Shown here: one piece after another, positions 31,247-39,911 of the stretch | Layout of the letters: each line of letters starts with the position of its first letter | How positions within the stretch are numbered: position 1 is the first letter of the stretch | Assembly (NCBI GenBank): GCA_903905585.1 | Contig: CAIVHB010000007.1 | Location: 1-64,000 of the forward strand | Origin: an uncultured Ferrovum sp. | Lineage (GTDB): Bacteria > Pseudomonadota > Gammaproteobacteria > Burkholderiales > Ferrovaceae | Direction of reading: 5' to 3' | DNA length: 64,000 bases | Notes under the pieces: generated by a model | The model's input: the letters and a program-made list of their open reading frames with translations, nothing else | What the model was told of the DNA's origin: nothing | Database searches by the model: none | Position numbers and translations under genes: made by a program

Positions 31247-33004
31247 ATGCTGCTCTCGCTGGAGGTCCGTGACTTTGTCATTGTGGAGCAGGCTGCTATT
31301 GAGTTTCGTCCTGGGATGACGGTTCTCACGGGGGAAACCGGGGCCGGGAAATCTATTCTGATTGACGCTTTGGGTCTCGTGTTAGGAGCCCGATCAGAAA
31401 ATGGAATGGTCAGGGCAGGCTGCGAACGTGCTGAACTCTCTGCCTTATTTGGTTTGCCCTTGAAGTCTTTGGCGGAGAAATCTTCTCACGAAGTTAGGCA
31501 GCCAATGGGGCCTCATTCCGATGAAGAGGAAGAAAGTAATGATGCTGCCTCTATGGGTCCTAGGGCTTGGCTGGAGGCGCAGGGCTTTTCTGTTGAGGAA
31601 GATTCGGTATTATTACGTCGCAGTCTCGATACCCAAGGGCGATCCCGTGCCTGGATCAATGGGCGCTCTGCTACGGTTCAGCAACTCAGAGCGTTAGGAG
31701 CGGGACTGTTAGATATTCACGGACAACATGCGCATCAAACCCTGCTTCGACCTGCCACCCAAAGAAATTTGATCGATGGCTATGGTGAAACCACGGCGCT
31801 TGTGTCTGAGGTCGCCAGTGCATGGAAAGCTTGGCAAGGATATGAGTCAGCGTTAACTGAATGGGCAATCAAAGAGGAGGCCATTGCGCAAGAGCGGGAA
31901 GCACTTCAGCAAGAGCGCGATGATCTAGAGCCCGTTAGCCTAACGGCAGAAGCCTGGGAAGAACTGCAGTCTGAGCAATCACGGCTTGCCCATGCGAGTA
32001 GTTTATTAGAATCAAGTCAATGGGCAGTGGATCGCTTATCTGAGGGTGATGAGGATGCCCTTTCGCAATTACATGCGGTGAGTCAGCGCCTCATAGACCT
32101 TGAAAGTATCGATCCTGCCCTTAAGGGAGCCAGAGAACTCATTCAGTCTGCCGCTATTTCATTAGAGGAAGCCGCGTCAGATTTGCGGCGCTATGCGCAT
32201 GGAGTGGATCTTGATCCCGATCGCTTGGCTTTGGTTGAGGATCAAATGCAGCGCATCATGGCCTGTTGCCGTCGTTATAGAATGAACCCAGATCAAATGC
32301 ATGCGCGATTACTTGCATTACGCGCCAGACTTGAGGCACTTGAGATCAGCGGATCCAGAGAATCCTTGATTCAGTTGCGAGATTCTGCAAGAAATCACTA
32401 TCAAAAACGCGCTCATGAATTATCTGCTTTGCGAAAAAAAGCAGGAGAGCGTCTGGCCTGTGCAGTCACTGAAACCATTCATGACTTAGCGATGGGAGAT
32501 GGGCAGTTTGTGGTTCAGATGCATCCTATTTCTGAGGGGAGTGCTTGGGGTAATGAGCACATCGAATTTTGTTTGTCTGCCTTCAAGGGGCAAGTTCCCT
32601 CGCCTCTAGCAAAAACTGCGTCAGGCGGTGAACTTTCTCGCATCAGTTTGGCAATTCAAACCGCGTTGGCCCAAGTGTCTCGAACTCCAACCCTGATTTT
32701 TGATGAAGTCGATTCGGGTATTGGGGGCAGAGTGGCTGAGATCGTGGGCAAATTGCTGCATCAAGTCGGTCAGCGTTGTCAGGTGATGTGCGTCACGCAT
32801 TTGCCGCAAGTAGCTGCTTGGGCAAATCACCATCTTACCGTTTCAAAAGAGTCTACGGATTCAGCGCCGATTAGCCGGATTACGGTTCTGGATGAAGATG
32901 GGCGTGTAGATGAGGTGGCACGCATGCTAGGTGGGGTAGAGATCACGACGACGACACTTCAACACGCACGTGAGTTGATTGATCACTGTAGCCCCCCATT
33001 TTAA
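31247..33004 (+). CDS. recN: DNA repair protein RecN
   Basis: SMC-like ATPase acting in double-strand-break repair. Walker A is GETGAGKSILIDAL near residue 28. The coiled-coil arms span about 190-400. The C-terminal signature TASGGELSRISLAIQTAL and Walker B LIFDEVDSGIGGRVAE close the ATPase. Length 585 exceeds the usual 550-560. An acidic insertion at about residues 77-106 (QPMGPHSDEEEESNDA) explains the excess. No LexA-like operator is evident upstream. The stop overlaps the convergent next gene by four bases. Confidence 0.96.
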   Translation: MLLSLEVRDFVIVEQAAIEFRPGMTVLTGETGAGKSILIDALGLVLGARSENGMVRAGCERAELSALFGLPLKSLAEKSSHEVRQPMGPHSDEEEESNDAASMGPRAWLEAQGFSVEEDSVLLRRSLDTQGRSRAWINGRSATVQQLRALGAGLLDIHGQHAHQTLLRPATQRNLIDGYGETTALVSEVASAWKAWQGYESALTEWAIKEEAIAQEREALQQERDDLEPVSLTAEAWEELQSEQSRLAHASSLLESSQWAVDRLSEGDEDALSQLHAVSQRLIDLESIDPALKGARELIQSAAISLEEAASDLRRYAHGVDLDPDRLALVEDQMQRIMACCRRYRMNPDQMHARLLALRARLEALEISGSRESLIQLRDSARNHYQKRAHELSALRKKAGERLACAVTETIHDLAMGDGQFVVQMHPISEGSAWGNEHIEFCLSAFKGQVPSPLAKTASGGELSRISLAIQTALAQVSRTPTLIFDEVDSGIGGRVAEIVGKLLHQVGQRCQVMCVTHLPQVAAWANHHLTVSKESTDSAPISRITVLDEDGRVDEVARMLGGVEITTTTLQHARELIDHCSPPF

Positions 33005-34092
33005 ACAGCAAAACGCTCTATCACGGCCATGTCCGGCTCCAGTCCCAAGCCTGGTCCTTGAGGCACCGCAACCGATCCATTAAAGGGTCGCACTGCTGCA
33101 CCGTACAAAGTATCTTCGGGCTCGATCAGCAAGTGCTCTACGAGCATGTCTTCACCCGCCGCTGCATTCACATGCAAAGTCGCAAGTAAAGCGGGCCCAA
33201 GGTAAGGGGAATGCGGATGCACGGTGACGTTATAAGCGCTCGCTAATGCAATGACTTTTCGCATTTCAGTGACGCCTCCCACTTTGCCTACCGAAGGCTG
33301 AGCAAAGTCGATGGCTTCAGCTGTAATGAGATGTTTAAAGTCCATGGCTGAGCCCGCATTTTCGCCTGCGGCAATTGGAATCCCGCCATTGGTGCGGACG
33401 TCAGCAATGCCATCATAGTTTTCAGGTGGCCAGACGGGTTCTTCTAGCCAGAACAATTCGAGCTCGGCTAAGTGTCGGCAAAATTCAATCGCATCACCTG
33501 GGCTCATGGGGCAATCAAGATCTAGCATGAGCGGTATTTCATATCCTGCTGCCTCGCGTGCTGCATTGATTGGATCTAGATCAATCTCGTGAAGCTTGAT
33601 CGATCTGAATCCCCGCTTGAGCGCTAACTCAACATTTTTTGTAACTTGCGTTGCATCTGCGGTGCGCAGAATACTGGCATAGGCGGGCAGGTGAGTGCGC
33701 GTAGAGCCTCCTAACATTCTGAAGAGTGGCATCCCAGCCATTTTCCCATTGATGTCCCATAAGGCGATATCCACAGCAGAGAGCGCGCAGGCGACAGGAC
33801 CTGTTCGACCGTAAAGATGGAGGCGTCGCTGCAAATCATTCATCAAGGGGACGATCTGGCTTGGATCACGTCCCAGCAGATTAGGAATGACTAAATTTTC
33901 TAATGCACTTTTGGTCACCGCACCCGCATGAAAAACAAAGGCTTCCCCCCATCCTACTAGCCCTCCATCTGTTTCCAAGCGAAGCAATAAAGTGTCGAAG
34001 GTTTTCCAGGGACGGCCATATAAGGCGGGTTGAGGTGATTTATTCTCAACAGGAACTTGCAGCAGAATTGCTTCAGCATGAGTGATGAGCAT
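33001..34092 (-). CDS. Enolase-superfamily enzyme (mandelate racemase/muconate lactonizing family)
   Basis: Metal-dependent enzyme abstracting a proton alpha to a carboxylate; likely a sugar-acid dehydratase or racemase, substrate unknown. The capping domain covers about 1-120. The barrel shows a K-x-H motif in RSIKLHEIDL, and Mg ligands in LMLDLDCP, FWLEEPVWP and AAGENAGS. QPSVGKVGG and VTVHPHSPYLGP follow. Length 363. It pairs with a NIPSNAP gene 11 bp upstream in the same direction, forming a small catabolic-looking cassette between recN and a phosphatase gene. Its 3' end overlaps recN by four bases. Confidence 0.85.
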   Translation of the reverse strand: MLITHAEAILLQVPVENKSPQPALYGRPWKTFDTLLLRLETDGGLVGWGEAFVFHAGAVTKSALENLVIPNLLGRDPSQIVPLMNDLQRRLHLYGRTGPVACALSAVDIALWDINGKMAGMPLFRMLGGSTRTHLPAYASILRTADATQVTKNVELALKRGFRSIKLHEIDLDPINAAREAAGYEIPLMLDLDCPMSPGDAIEFCRHLAELELFWLEEPVWPPENYDGIADVRTNGGIPIAAGENAGSAMDFKHLITAEAIDFAQPSVGKVGGVTEMRKVIALASAYNVTVHPHSPYLGPALLATLHVNAAAGEDMLVEHLLIEPEDTLYGAAVRPFNGSVAVPQGPGLGLEPDMAVIERFAV

Positions 34093-34103
34093 AAGTCAGG
34101 CGC

Positions 34104-34424
34104 TTAGCAGAGCACGGACAAAGGAGTGGGGTTCAGTCGTGTTACTTGAACGGTTTCGCGGTTCAGTATTTGGTCAATAAAGGGTTTAATCTCATTCAAC
34201 CATTTTGGGTCTTCATACACTGCGGCATAAAGACGCACACGCGCCGCTTCATCATCAAAACGTCTTAACCAAATATACACATCGGGTTCGGTTTCTGAGG
34301 TAAAGCTTCCTGCTACTACAATCCCTTTTGATACTTGAAAGGGAATGATGGTGCTTTCCATATAAGCAACCCATTCGGCACGCCTGCCTGCGCGGATTTC
34401 ATAACGGCGAAGTTCGTACAACAT
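34104..34424 (-). CDS. NIPSNAP family protein
   Basis: Small dimeric alpha/beta-barrel-type protein. The start MLYELRRYEIRAGRRAEWV and the central VYIWLRRFDDEAARVRL are typical NIPSNAP sequence. Length 106 is normal for the single-domain form. Biochemical role is unknown. Such genes often neighbour sugar-acid or aromatic catabolism enzymes, and here it lies directly upstream of an enolase-superfamily gene on the same strand. Confidence 0.85.
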   Translation of the reverse strand: MLYELRRYEIRAGRRAEWVAYMESTIIPFQVSKGIVVAGSFTSETEPDVYIWLRRFDDEAARVRLYAAVYEDPKWLNEIKPFIDQILNRETVQVTRLNPTPLSVLC

Positions 34425-34527
34425 GTGGATGTGTCCTATTCTTTGAGTGATATGTCAGCAATAGATACCAATCTACCATTATAAATCTCGTCAGGTAGCC
34501 TTGTCTGAATTGGGCTTAAAAGAGACA

Positions 34528-35172
34528 ATGTCAACCATGACGACACTTACTCTTTGCATGGCTCGCCATGGCGAAACCGACTGGAACGCCGAAAATAGAA
34601 TTCAAGGCCAACTCGATATTCCCCTTAATAGCCGAGGGCAAGAACAAGCCAAGGCCTTAAGTTCAGTGCTTGCATCCATGCATTTCGATGCGATTTACAG
34701 CAGCGATTTATCCCGAGCATCTGTTACCGCTGCGGCTATCGCCGATCAACTTGGTCTTGAATTAAATATCAATCCCGCTTTGCGAGAACGCCATTACGGA
34801 AGTTTTCAAGGTTTGACCTACGCCGAGGTTGGCCGAAAAACGCCAGAGGGGCTCAAGCGATTTCTGGCGCGTGAACTTGAATACGATATGGAAGGTGGCG
34901 AAAGTTTAAACACCCTTTGGTCACGCTGTGTCACTGCGCTGGGAGATTTAGCTCGCGCTCACCCTAATCAGACGGTGCTCGTTGTCTCACATGGGGCTGT
35001 TCTCGATACGGTATATCGTTATTTGGTTGGCCATGCATTGGATGCCCCACGCAGTGTGACCACCCCTAATTGCGCTTTGAATTGGATGTCATGCCGAGAT
35101 GGCGCGTGGAAGCTAGATGTGTGGGGGGAAGTCTCGCACGTTGCTGATGCGCTCGATGCACTTCCTGAGTGA
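34528..35172 (+). CDS. Histidine phosphatase family protein (phosphoglycerate mutase-like)
   Basis: Branch-1 histidine phosphatase. The catalytic RHG motif is MARHGETDWNAENR near the N-terminus. ALRERHYGSFQG and the second histidine in LVVSHGAVLDTVYR complete the active site. Substrate is undetermined: a cofactor-dependent mutase-like phosphatase or alpha-ribazole phosphatase are both possible. Starts at TTG 34501, ATG 34528 and ATG 34537 are possible; I take 34528 as the first ATG with some purine-rich upstream sequence. Length 214. It is convergent with mnmC. Confidence 0.88.
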   Translation: MSTMTTLTLCMARHGETDWNAENRIQGQLDIPLNSRGQEQAKALSSVLASMHFDAIYSSDLSRASVTAAAIADQLGLELNINPALRERHYGSFQGLTYAEVGRKTPEGLKRFLARELEYDMEGGESLNTLWSRCVTALGDLARAHPNQTVLVVSHGAVLDTVYRYLVGHALDAPRSVTTPNCALNWMSCRDGAWKLDVWGEVSHVADALDALPE

Positions 35173-35185
35173 ACCCTGTTGCTGA

Positions 35186-37075
35186 TTACGCAACAATTCG
35201 ACTGCGCAAGCTCTTACGATCTGGGGAAACAGCCTTGGCCAAATGCTTGCTAAGTGGAAGAGGCTCTTGGTTCATTTGAGCGACCAGTAATTCTGCAGCA
35301 AGGGCATGCCATGCCAATCCTCTCGAGGCAAAAGCCCGACAGTGCCAAAGCCCGTTATATATCGGGTCTGCTCCGATCATTGGAAGGCGGTCTGAAGCAA
35401 CACTGCGGTAGCTTGCTCTTCCGCCTTGAATCTCATGCTGGCTTACATTGATACTCAATAGTTCTTGTAGTTTTGTAGTATTTTCTAGTATCCCTTTTTC
35501 GCTGGTTTCTAAGGTATTGATCTCATCATACGTGGCGCCTACGCTCCAGTTCCCATCTGCTGAAGGACAGATATAGCCTTCTCCGCATATCACTAAATCA
35601 AGTTCTTGCTTAGGCTGAAGGCTAAAGTGCGTGACCTCTCCTCTGATACGTTGAAGAGGTCGCAGTGATGAAGGTAAAAAATCATTAAAAGGCATTGCCT
35701 CAATATGCGGTCCGGCTCCTGAGGCAATCACTACCTGTGGTGCGCGCGCAATTTCCTTGCCTTCATGGTCTAGTGCTAGCCATCCTCTATATTTATGGTT
35801 TTCTTGCTTCAGAGAGTGAATGGTCTGATTCCAATTACTCAGTAGGTTTTTGGAAAGGCTTGAAAGGGTTTGCTCGCAGAGGAGTCTGGGCTGGGCCCAG
35901 CCTGCAAGTGGAAAAAGTAAGCCGCCCTGTTTAAGGGAATGACCAGAGCGCTTTTGAGCTTCTTCGCGAGACAATAACTGAATCCATTCACTCGGCACTG
36001 GAGTCGTATTGAACATCGCAATCCATTGTTGAAATTGATCCTGATCGCGCGCAATTTGAAGTACTCCAGTCGGGTGCCATGCGGGAGAGGGTGAGGGTTG
36101 AAAACGCTCCCAGCGTTGAATGGCATACAGCAAGGCAGCACGCGTGAATTGGCTGCTTGGGTTGTCATCGCGAGATACAAGGGGGCGAATCACGCCTGAA
36201 GTGTTTCCTGATGCCGCGAGACCGGGACCGTTTGCTGCATCGATTAATATGACCTGCCAACCACGCTGAATAAGGCGTTCTGAAATCGCTGTTCCGGCTA
36301 ATCCTGAACCCAAAACAATGACTTTTTTTTCGTCGTTGGATAAAGCTTCAGCGCTTAGAGTGGATGCATCTAAAGTTGAAGGGTTAAACACGCACCGCGC
36401 GCGGGTGGTCTCATGCCAAGGGCTCAAGCTTGGGCCTTGTTGTACCTCAAAACCCACCTGCTCCAAGCGTTTGCGTATTTCACTTGCGGCACACCAAGTA
36501 GCCAGTTTTGTGCCTACTTTACTTCGTTCAAATAGTAATTTAAAAACTGCTTCGGACCATAATTCTGGATTGCGTTCAGGGCTGAAGCCATCTAGATAAA
36601 TGGCATCAACGATTCCGGATAGCATGTGCAAAGCGAGCGCATCTTCGCCATAAGCCAATGTTAAGCACACTTTTCCTTGCTCAAATTCCAGGCGATGACA
36701 CCCCCTTATAGGGAGCGGTAAGTTCATACGCAACGCACGGCCTATGGCGGCGAGATGCGGTTCACTTGCATGGACGCGTGCGAGTTGTGAAAGTGTAATG
36801 GGGTGACATTCAATGCTTAAAAAATGCAGCTGATCAGGTCGGTTGGGGTCTTTTTTCCACGCATCCCAAGTTGCAAGAAAATTGAAGCCCATTCCAAAGC
36901 CGGTTTCCAAAATACTGAAGCACTTTTTTTTCTGCCATGCGCTTGGAATATCGCAGCCCTTTAGGAAGACCGAACGTGCTTGTTCCAATGCGCCAATTGG
37001 ACCGAAATAGCGATCTCCGTAGAGCGCAGAGCGGGGACCCTCTGGAGTAAATTCAAGATTTTCGGGGGTGAGCAT
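35186..37075 (-). CDS. mnmC: tRNA 5-methylaminomethyl-2-thiouridine biosynthesis bifunctional protein
   Basis: Completes the mnm5s2U34 modification of tRNA. The N-terminal methyltransferase part (about 1-235) has FSILETGFGMGFNFLATW and AIYLDGFSPERNPELW. The C-terminal FAD oxidoreductase part (about 245-629) starts with the dinucleotide fold VIVLGSGLAGTAISERL and has GGRASYRSVASDRLPMIGA. Length 629 is full. Both activities are present, so the cell likely has MnmE/MnmG elsewhere. Confidence 0.95.
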   Translation of the reverse strand: MLTPENLEFTPEGPRSALYGDRYFGPIGALEQARSVFLKGCDIPSAWQKKKCFSILETGFGMGFNFLATWDAWKKDPNRPDQLHFLSIECHPITLSQLARVHASEPHLAAIGRALRMNLPLPIRGCHRLEFEQGKVCLTLAYGEDALALHMLSGIVDAIYLDGFSPERNPELWSEAVFKLLFERSKVGTKLATWCAASEIRKRLEQVGFEVQQGPSLSPWHETTRARCVFNPSTLDASTLSAEALSNDEKKVIVLGSGLAGTAISERLIQRGWQVILIDAANGPGLAASGNTSGVIRPLVSRDDNPSSQFTRAALLYAIQRWERFQPSPSPAWHPTGVLQIARDQDQFQQWIAMFNTTPVPSEWIQLLSREEAQKRSGHSLKQGGLLFPLAGWAQPRLLCEQTLSSLSKNLLSNWNQTIHSLKQENHKYRGWLALDHEGKEIARAPQVVIASGAGPHIEAMPFNDFLPSSLRPLQRIRGEVTHFSLQPKQELDLVICGEGYICPSADGNWSVGATYDEINTLETSEKGILENTTKLQELLSINVSQHEIQGGRASYRSVASDRLPMIGADPIYNGLWHCRAFASRGLAWHALAAELLVAQMNQEPLPLSKHLAKAVSPDRKSLRSRIVA

Positions 37076-37112
37076 AAGGGATGACTAAAGCATGTCGTGA
37101 AGGGACTGAATC

Positions 37113-37258
37113 ATCATCATAGCCTGATGATCTAATTTTTTTGCTCTTCTTGTGCGGGCCAACATATCTCTTAAGCTTCAGACTTAAGGTGCATCACTTT
37201 TGTCTTCAAGACAGCTTTCCTTTTTGGAAAGAAATAATATCCAGTGCTTTTAGCACTG
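37113..37258. repeat. Array of five short stem-loops in a 300-bp gap
   Basis: The gap between mnmC and the orphan gene (37076-37374) holds consecutive perfect dyads. They are ATCATCA/TGATGAT (37113-37131, followed by a T run), CTTAAG/CTTAAG (37170-37188), TGTC/GACA around TTCAA (37201-37213), CTTTCC/GGAAAG (37215-37231) and CAGTGCT/AGCACTG (37242-37258). Loops are 3-7 bases, often T-rich. I see no open reading frame or clear promoter here. They may form a structured leader or untranslated RNA on either strand. Confidence 0.5.
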
Positions 37259-37374
37259 ACATCGGGTAATGCGCCAAAGATTTTTTCTGAAGCGCAATAC
37301 AGTCTCGCCAGATGGCCCTTTTTCGCTATTTGGCGGGAGAGGTGCCTCTGGCTTTTTTTTATATGAGGTGTCTC

Positions 37375-38508
37375 ATGTATTTATTGCCTTTTGAAATTGT
37401 TTTTTATCTTGTTTGTATGATGGTGAGGAGTATGCGGTGGTTTGCAGAGAAGTTCATTCGAAGAACGCCCAAGTGGCGTTCGATGGCAGTGATGGCATTT
37501 CCTCAACAGCGTTTGGCGGCGGTTTCAGTGCCATCCAATGGTGAAGGGGATCAAGCGATGACTGATACGACTACTCAAGATTCTGATTCTGAAAAGGAGG
37601 AGATGGAAAGACGTGCTGCGTCTAACAATCCTTATGATGAAGCCTTTGGGAGTCGTGATTACACCCTTGCAAGTTTTCACACGAGAGAGGGAGATGGTTT
37701 CAAAATTGTCTTTCATTTTCAAGTGAAAAAACACCGCGTGCGGCGTGTGGTTTGGTTGGATTTCAGTCGTCTTGTTACCCGAATGGGGCGGGATGCTGCA
37801 TGGGCCATGCGCGCACGTTTAGGGCAGGCGCAAATGCGTTTTTCGGTCAGTGGGCCCGCTCATCCTTGGGGTCGACTGGAGTTGCCGGATGCGTGGTTGG
37901 AAATAGGATCTTCACGCGAGAGTAAAGCCAGGAGTTTTATGCTGGACACGCTTGATGCAGTCAATCAACTGATTGAGTTAGGCGGGATGGATCTTGTGTC
38001 TGGCCATCATCAAAGTTTGCCTGTGGGGGATCCTAAGCCTGTTGAGAGTGCAGATTCTTCCTCATCAAAAGGAGGAAAGCGCAGTCGTAAACACACTTCT
38101 CAATCTGATGCAGGAAAGATTCAGGCAAAGGGGACTTTGACTGGCAATGAGGAAGCGGGTTTATCCTCAAAGCCTAAAGTTGCTTTACCTGGTGTTGATC
38201 CGGCTGATGACCATCAAGGGTTGCCACCTGGTGTCACCCCTGAATACGTATGCTCGGGGATTTTGGCGGCAACAGGATTTACGGAACGCTCAGACTCTGC
38301 GGGGCGTCATTACCGTATTTTTTATGCGGATGTGGATACGGGTTCGGGTAAGTTGAATCGGCAAACCGGAACCGACCTAGAGCGAGCCCTGTATTCAGTG
38401 AAAGCCGAGGTTGGGATGCGAGTGCGTCTTCAGCATTTGGGACACGTTCCTGTCAATGGAGGTCGTTATCGCCGTAAAGTGTGGCAAGCAGCCGTTCTGG
38501 CTGGATGA
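37375..38508 (+). CDS. Orphan membrane-anchored protein with mobile-element-type C-terminal module
   Basis: Not recognised as a whole. A hydrophobic N-terminus (MYLLPFEIVFYLVCMMV) is followed by a basic stretch, so the bulk is probably cytoplasmic. Residues about 85-210 are an unassigned globular domain containing KIVFHFQVKKHRVRRVVWLD. A Ser/Lys-rich linker precedes the last 95 residues. That end (YRIFYADVDTG, TDLERALYSV, VGMRVRLQHLGHVPV, KVWQ) resembles a module at the ends of plasmid relaxases and primases. The start at 37375 is chosen for GAGGTG five bases upstream; ATGs at 37312 and 37363 are possible. Flanked by hairpins and a terminator. Confidence 0.7.
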   Translation: MYLLPFEIVFYLVCMMVRSMRWFAEKFIRRTPKWRSMAVMAFPQQRLAAVSVPSNGEGDQAMTDTTTQDSDSEKEEMERRAASNNPYDEAFGSRDYTLASFHTREGDGFKIVFHFQVKKHRVRRVVWLDFSRLVTRMGRDAAWAMRARLGQAQMRFSVSGPAHPWGRLELPDAWLEIGSSRESKARSFMLDTLDAVNQLIELGGMDLVSGHHQSLPVGDPKPVESADSSSSKGGKRSRKHTSQSDAGKIQAKGTLTGNEEAGLSSKPKVALPGVDPADDHQGLPPGVTPEYVCSGILAATGFTERSDSAGRHYRIFYADVDTGSGKLNRQTGTDLERALYSVKAEVGMRVRLQHLGHVPVNGGRYRRKVWQAAVLAG

Positions 38509-38527
38509 AAGCATTTCATTTTTTAAA

Positions 38528-38558
38528 GGCTACGGTGCATAACCGTAGCCTTTTTTTT
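38528..38558 (+). terminator. Intrinsic terminator of the orphan gene
   Basis: GGCTACGGT, loop GCATA, ACCGTAGCC and eight T: a perfect 9-bp GC-rich stem with a U tract, 19 bases after the stop at 38508. An upstream AAA run is too short to make a convincing terminator for degS on the other strand. Confidence 0.92.
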
Positions 38559-39714
38559 AGCCTAAATCGTGTGAATCTAGATCACGTGGACGACGACCAA
38601 TAGAGATTTCTATGGTGATCTCACGTTGGTTACGTAAGATCTTTAAACGTATCGATTGACCGGGGTGGGTATTAGCAAATTGCGCTAAGGCATTCGCTGC
38701 ATTCTGGATGGGGTTGCCATTTAGACTGAGCAGAATATCGCCCGGGCGCACACCTGCCTTGTCCCCCGGTCCGCTGCGCACCAAACCTGCTACAAATGCA
38801 CCTGATTTAATACCAAGCGCTGCGGCTGCATCGGCGGGCACGTCTTGCGGTTCAATGCCGATCCAACCTCTTGCTACGCCTCCGTGAAGAACAATTTGCT
38901 CCATGACTTGGCGCACAATACTTTCTGGAATGGCAAAACCAATACCTAAGGACCCCCCGTTCTTGGAGTAAATTGCACTATTGATTCCTATCAAGAAGCC
39001 GTTCGCATCGACTAAAGCTCCTCCTGAATTACCAGGGTTAATTGCGGCATCAGTTTGAATGAAGCTTTCTAAAACATTGATCCCTAGGTTGCTGCGCCCC
39101 AGCGCACTCACAATCCCCATGGTGACGGTTTGCCCTACACCAAAGGGGTTGCCAATCGCCAAAACAAAATCCCCTATTTGTAGGGTATCGGCTTTGCCCC
39201 AGGTGATCGGTGTTAAATTTTTTGCCTCAATTTTGAGCACAGCCAAATCTGTTTCTGGGTCGGTTCCCACTACTTTGGCTGGAACGCGTCGACCGTCATT
39301 GAGGGCCACTTCAATTTGATCTGCTGAATCAACCACATGATTATTGGTGAGGATCAGGCCTTCTGGTGTGGCAATGACGCCTGAACCTAAGCTGTTTTGA
39401 GTCTGCGTTTCAGGTAGGCCGGGCACCTTGAAAAACCGCCTAAAGACGGGATCATCAAACAAAGGATTGCGTTGCAAACGGAGTTCTTTGGTGGTGTAGA
39501 TATTGACTACCGAGGGTTGGGCTTTTTTTGCCGCTGGAGCAAGTGTCCAAGCGCTTCGGCTATTAGGTGGCGCTTCTTGAAGGTTCAGCGGTGCGGCTTC
39601 AAGCCTAGGGTGTTCCAGCCAAATGGCAAAAATCAATAGGGCGCTGGCGCTAAAAAACAGCGCAAACCCGTTGCGCGGGATGAGTCGATGAAAGGAATGC
39701 AACACAGAACGCAT
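38557..39714 (-). CDS. DegS-like trypsin-like serine protease with one PDZ domain
   Basis: Membrane-anchored periplasmic HtrA-family protease. A basic N-terminus and one hydrophobic anchor (about 15-33) precede the protease domain. The triad is visible as His in LTNNHVVDSA, Asp in TDLAVLKIEA and Ser in NPGNSGGALVD. A single PDZ domain is at about 285-375 (SGPGDKAGVRPGDILLSLNG). One PDZ and an uncleaved anchor favour DegS/AlgW over DegP/Q, so a role in envelope-stress signalling is plausible. GGGAG eight bases upstream supports the start at 39714; an in-frame ATG at 39768 is less likely. Confidence 0.92.
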   Translation of the reverse strand: MRSVLHSFHRLIPRNGFALFFSASALLIFAIWLEHPRLEAAPLNLQEAPPNSRSAWTLAPAAKKAQPSVVNIYTTKELRLQRNPLFDDPVFRRFFKVPGLPETQTQNSLGSGVIATPEGLILTNNHVVDSADQIEVALNDGRRVPAKVVGTDPETDLAVLKIEAKNLTPITWGKADTLQIGDFVLAIGNPFGVGQTVTMGIVSALGRSNLGINVLESFIQTDAAINPGNSGGALVDANGFLIGINSAIYSKNGGSLGIGFAIPESIVRQVMEQIVLHGGVARGWIGIEPQDVPADAAAALGIKSGAFVAGLVRSGPGDKAGVRPGDILLSLNGNPIQNAANALAQFANTHPGQSIRLKILRNQREITIEISIGRRPRDLDSHDLG

Positions 39715-39878
39715 TAAAAATCTCCCGGCGATAATGGGGCGCATGCCCTTAGATGGTTCCATTTTCAAATAGATTGAACGATTGCGGTGCGAGCAGGGTA
39801 TTCAATTGAGTTGGCGTTGCATTGAGATATTGGGGCAATCTTCAGGAATTCCAAGGCTTAATTCTATGGTTTTAAATA

Positions 39879-39906
39879 TTGGCATGCTTTCTGCTTTATA
39901 TAAAAT
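39879..39906 (+). promoter_or_regulatory. Sigma-70-type promoter for a candidate small RNA
   Basis: TTGGCA, 16 bases, TAAAAT, each hexamer one mismatch from consensus. The predicted start lies near 39912. It drives the non-coding segment that ends at the strong terminator at 39971-40003. Confidence 0.6.
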
Positions 39907-39911
39907 GTGGG

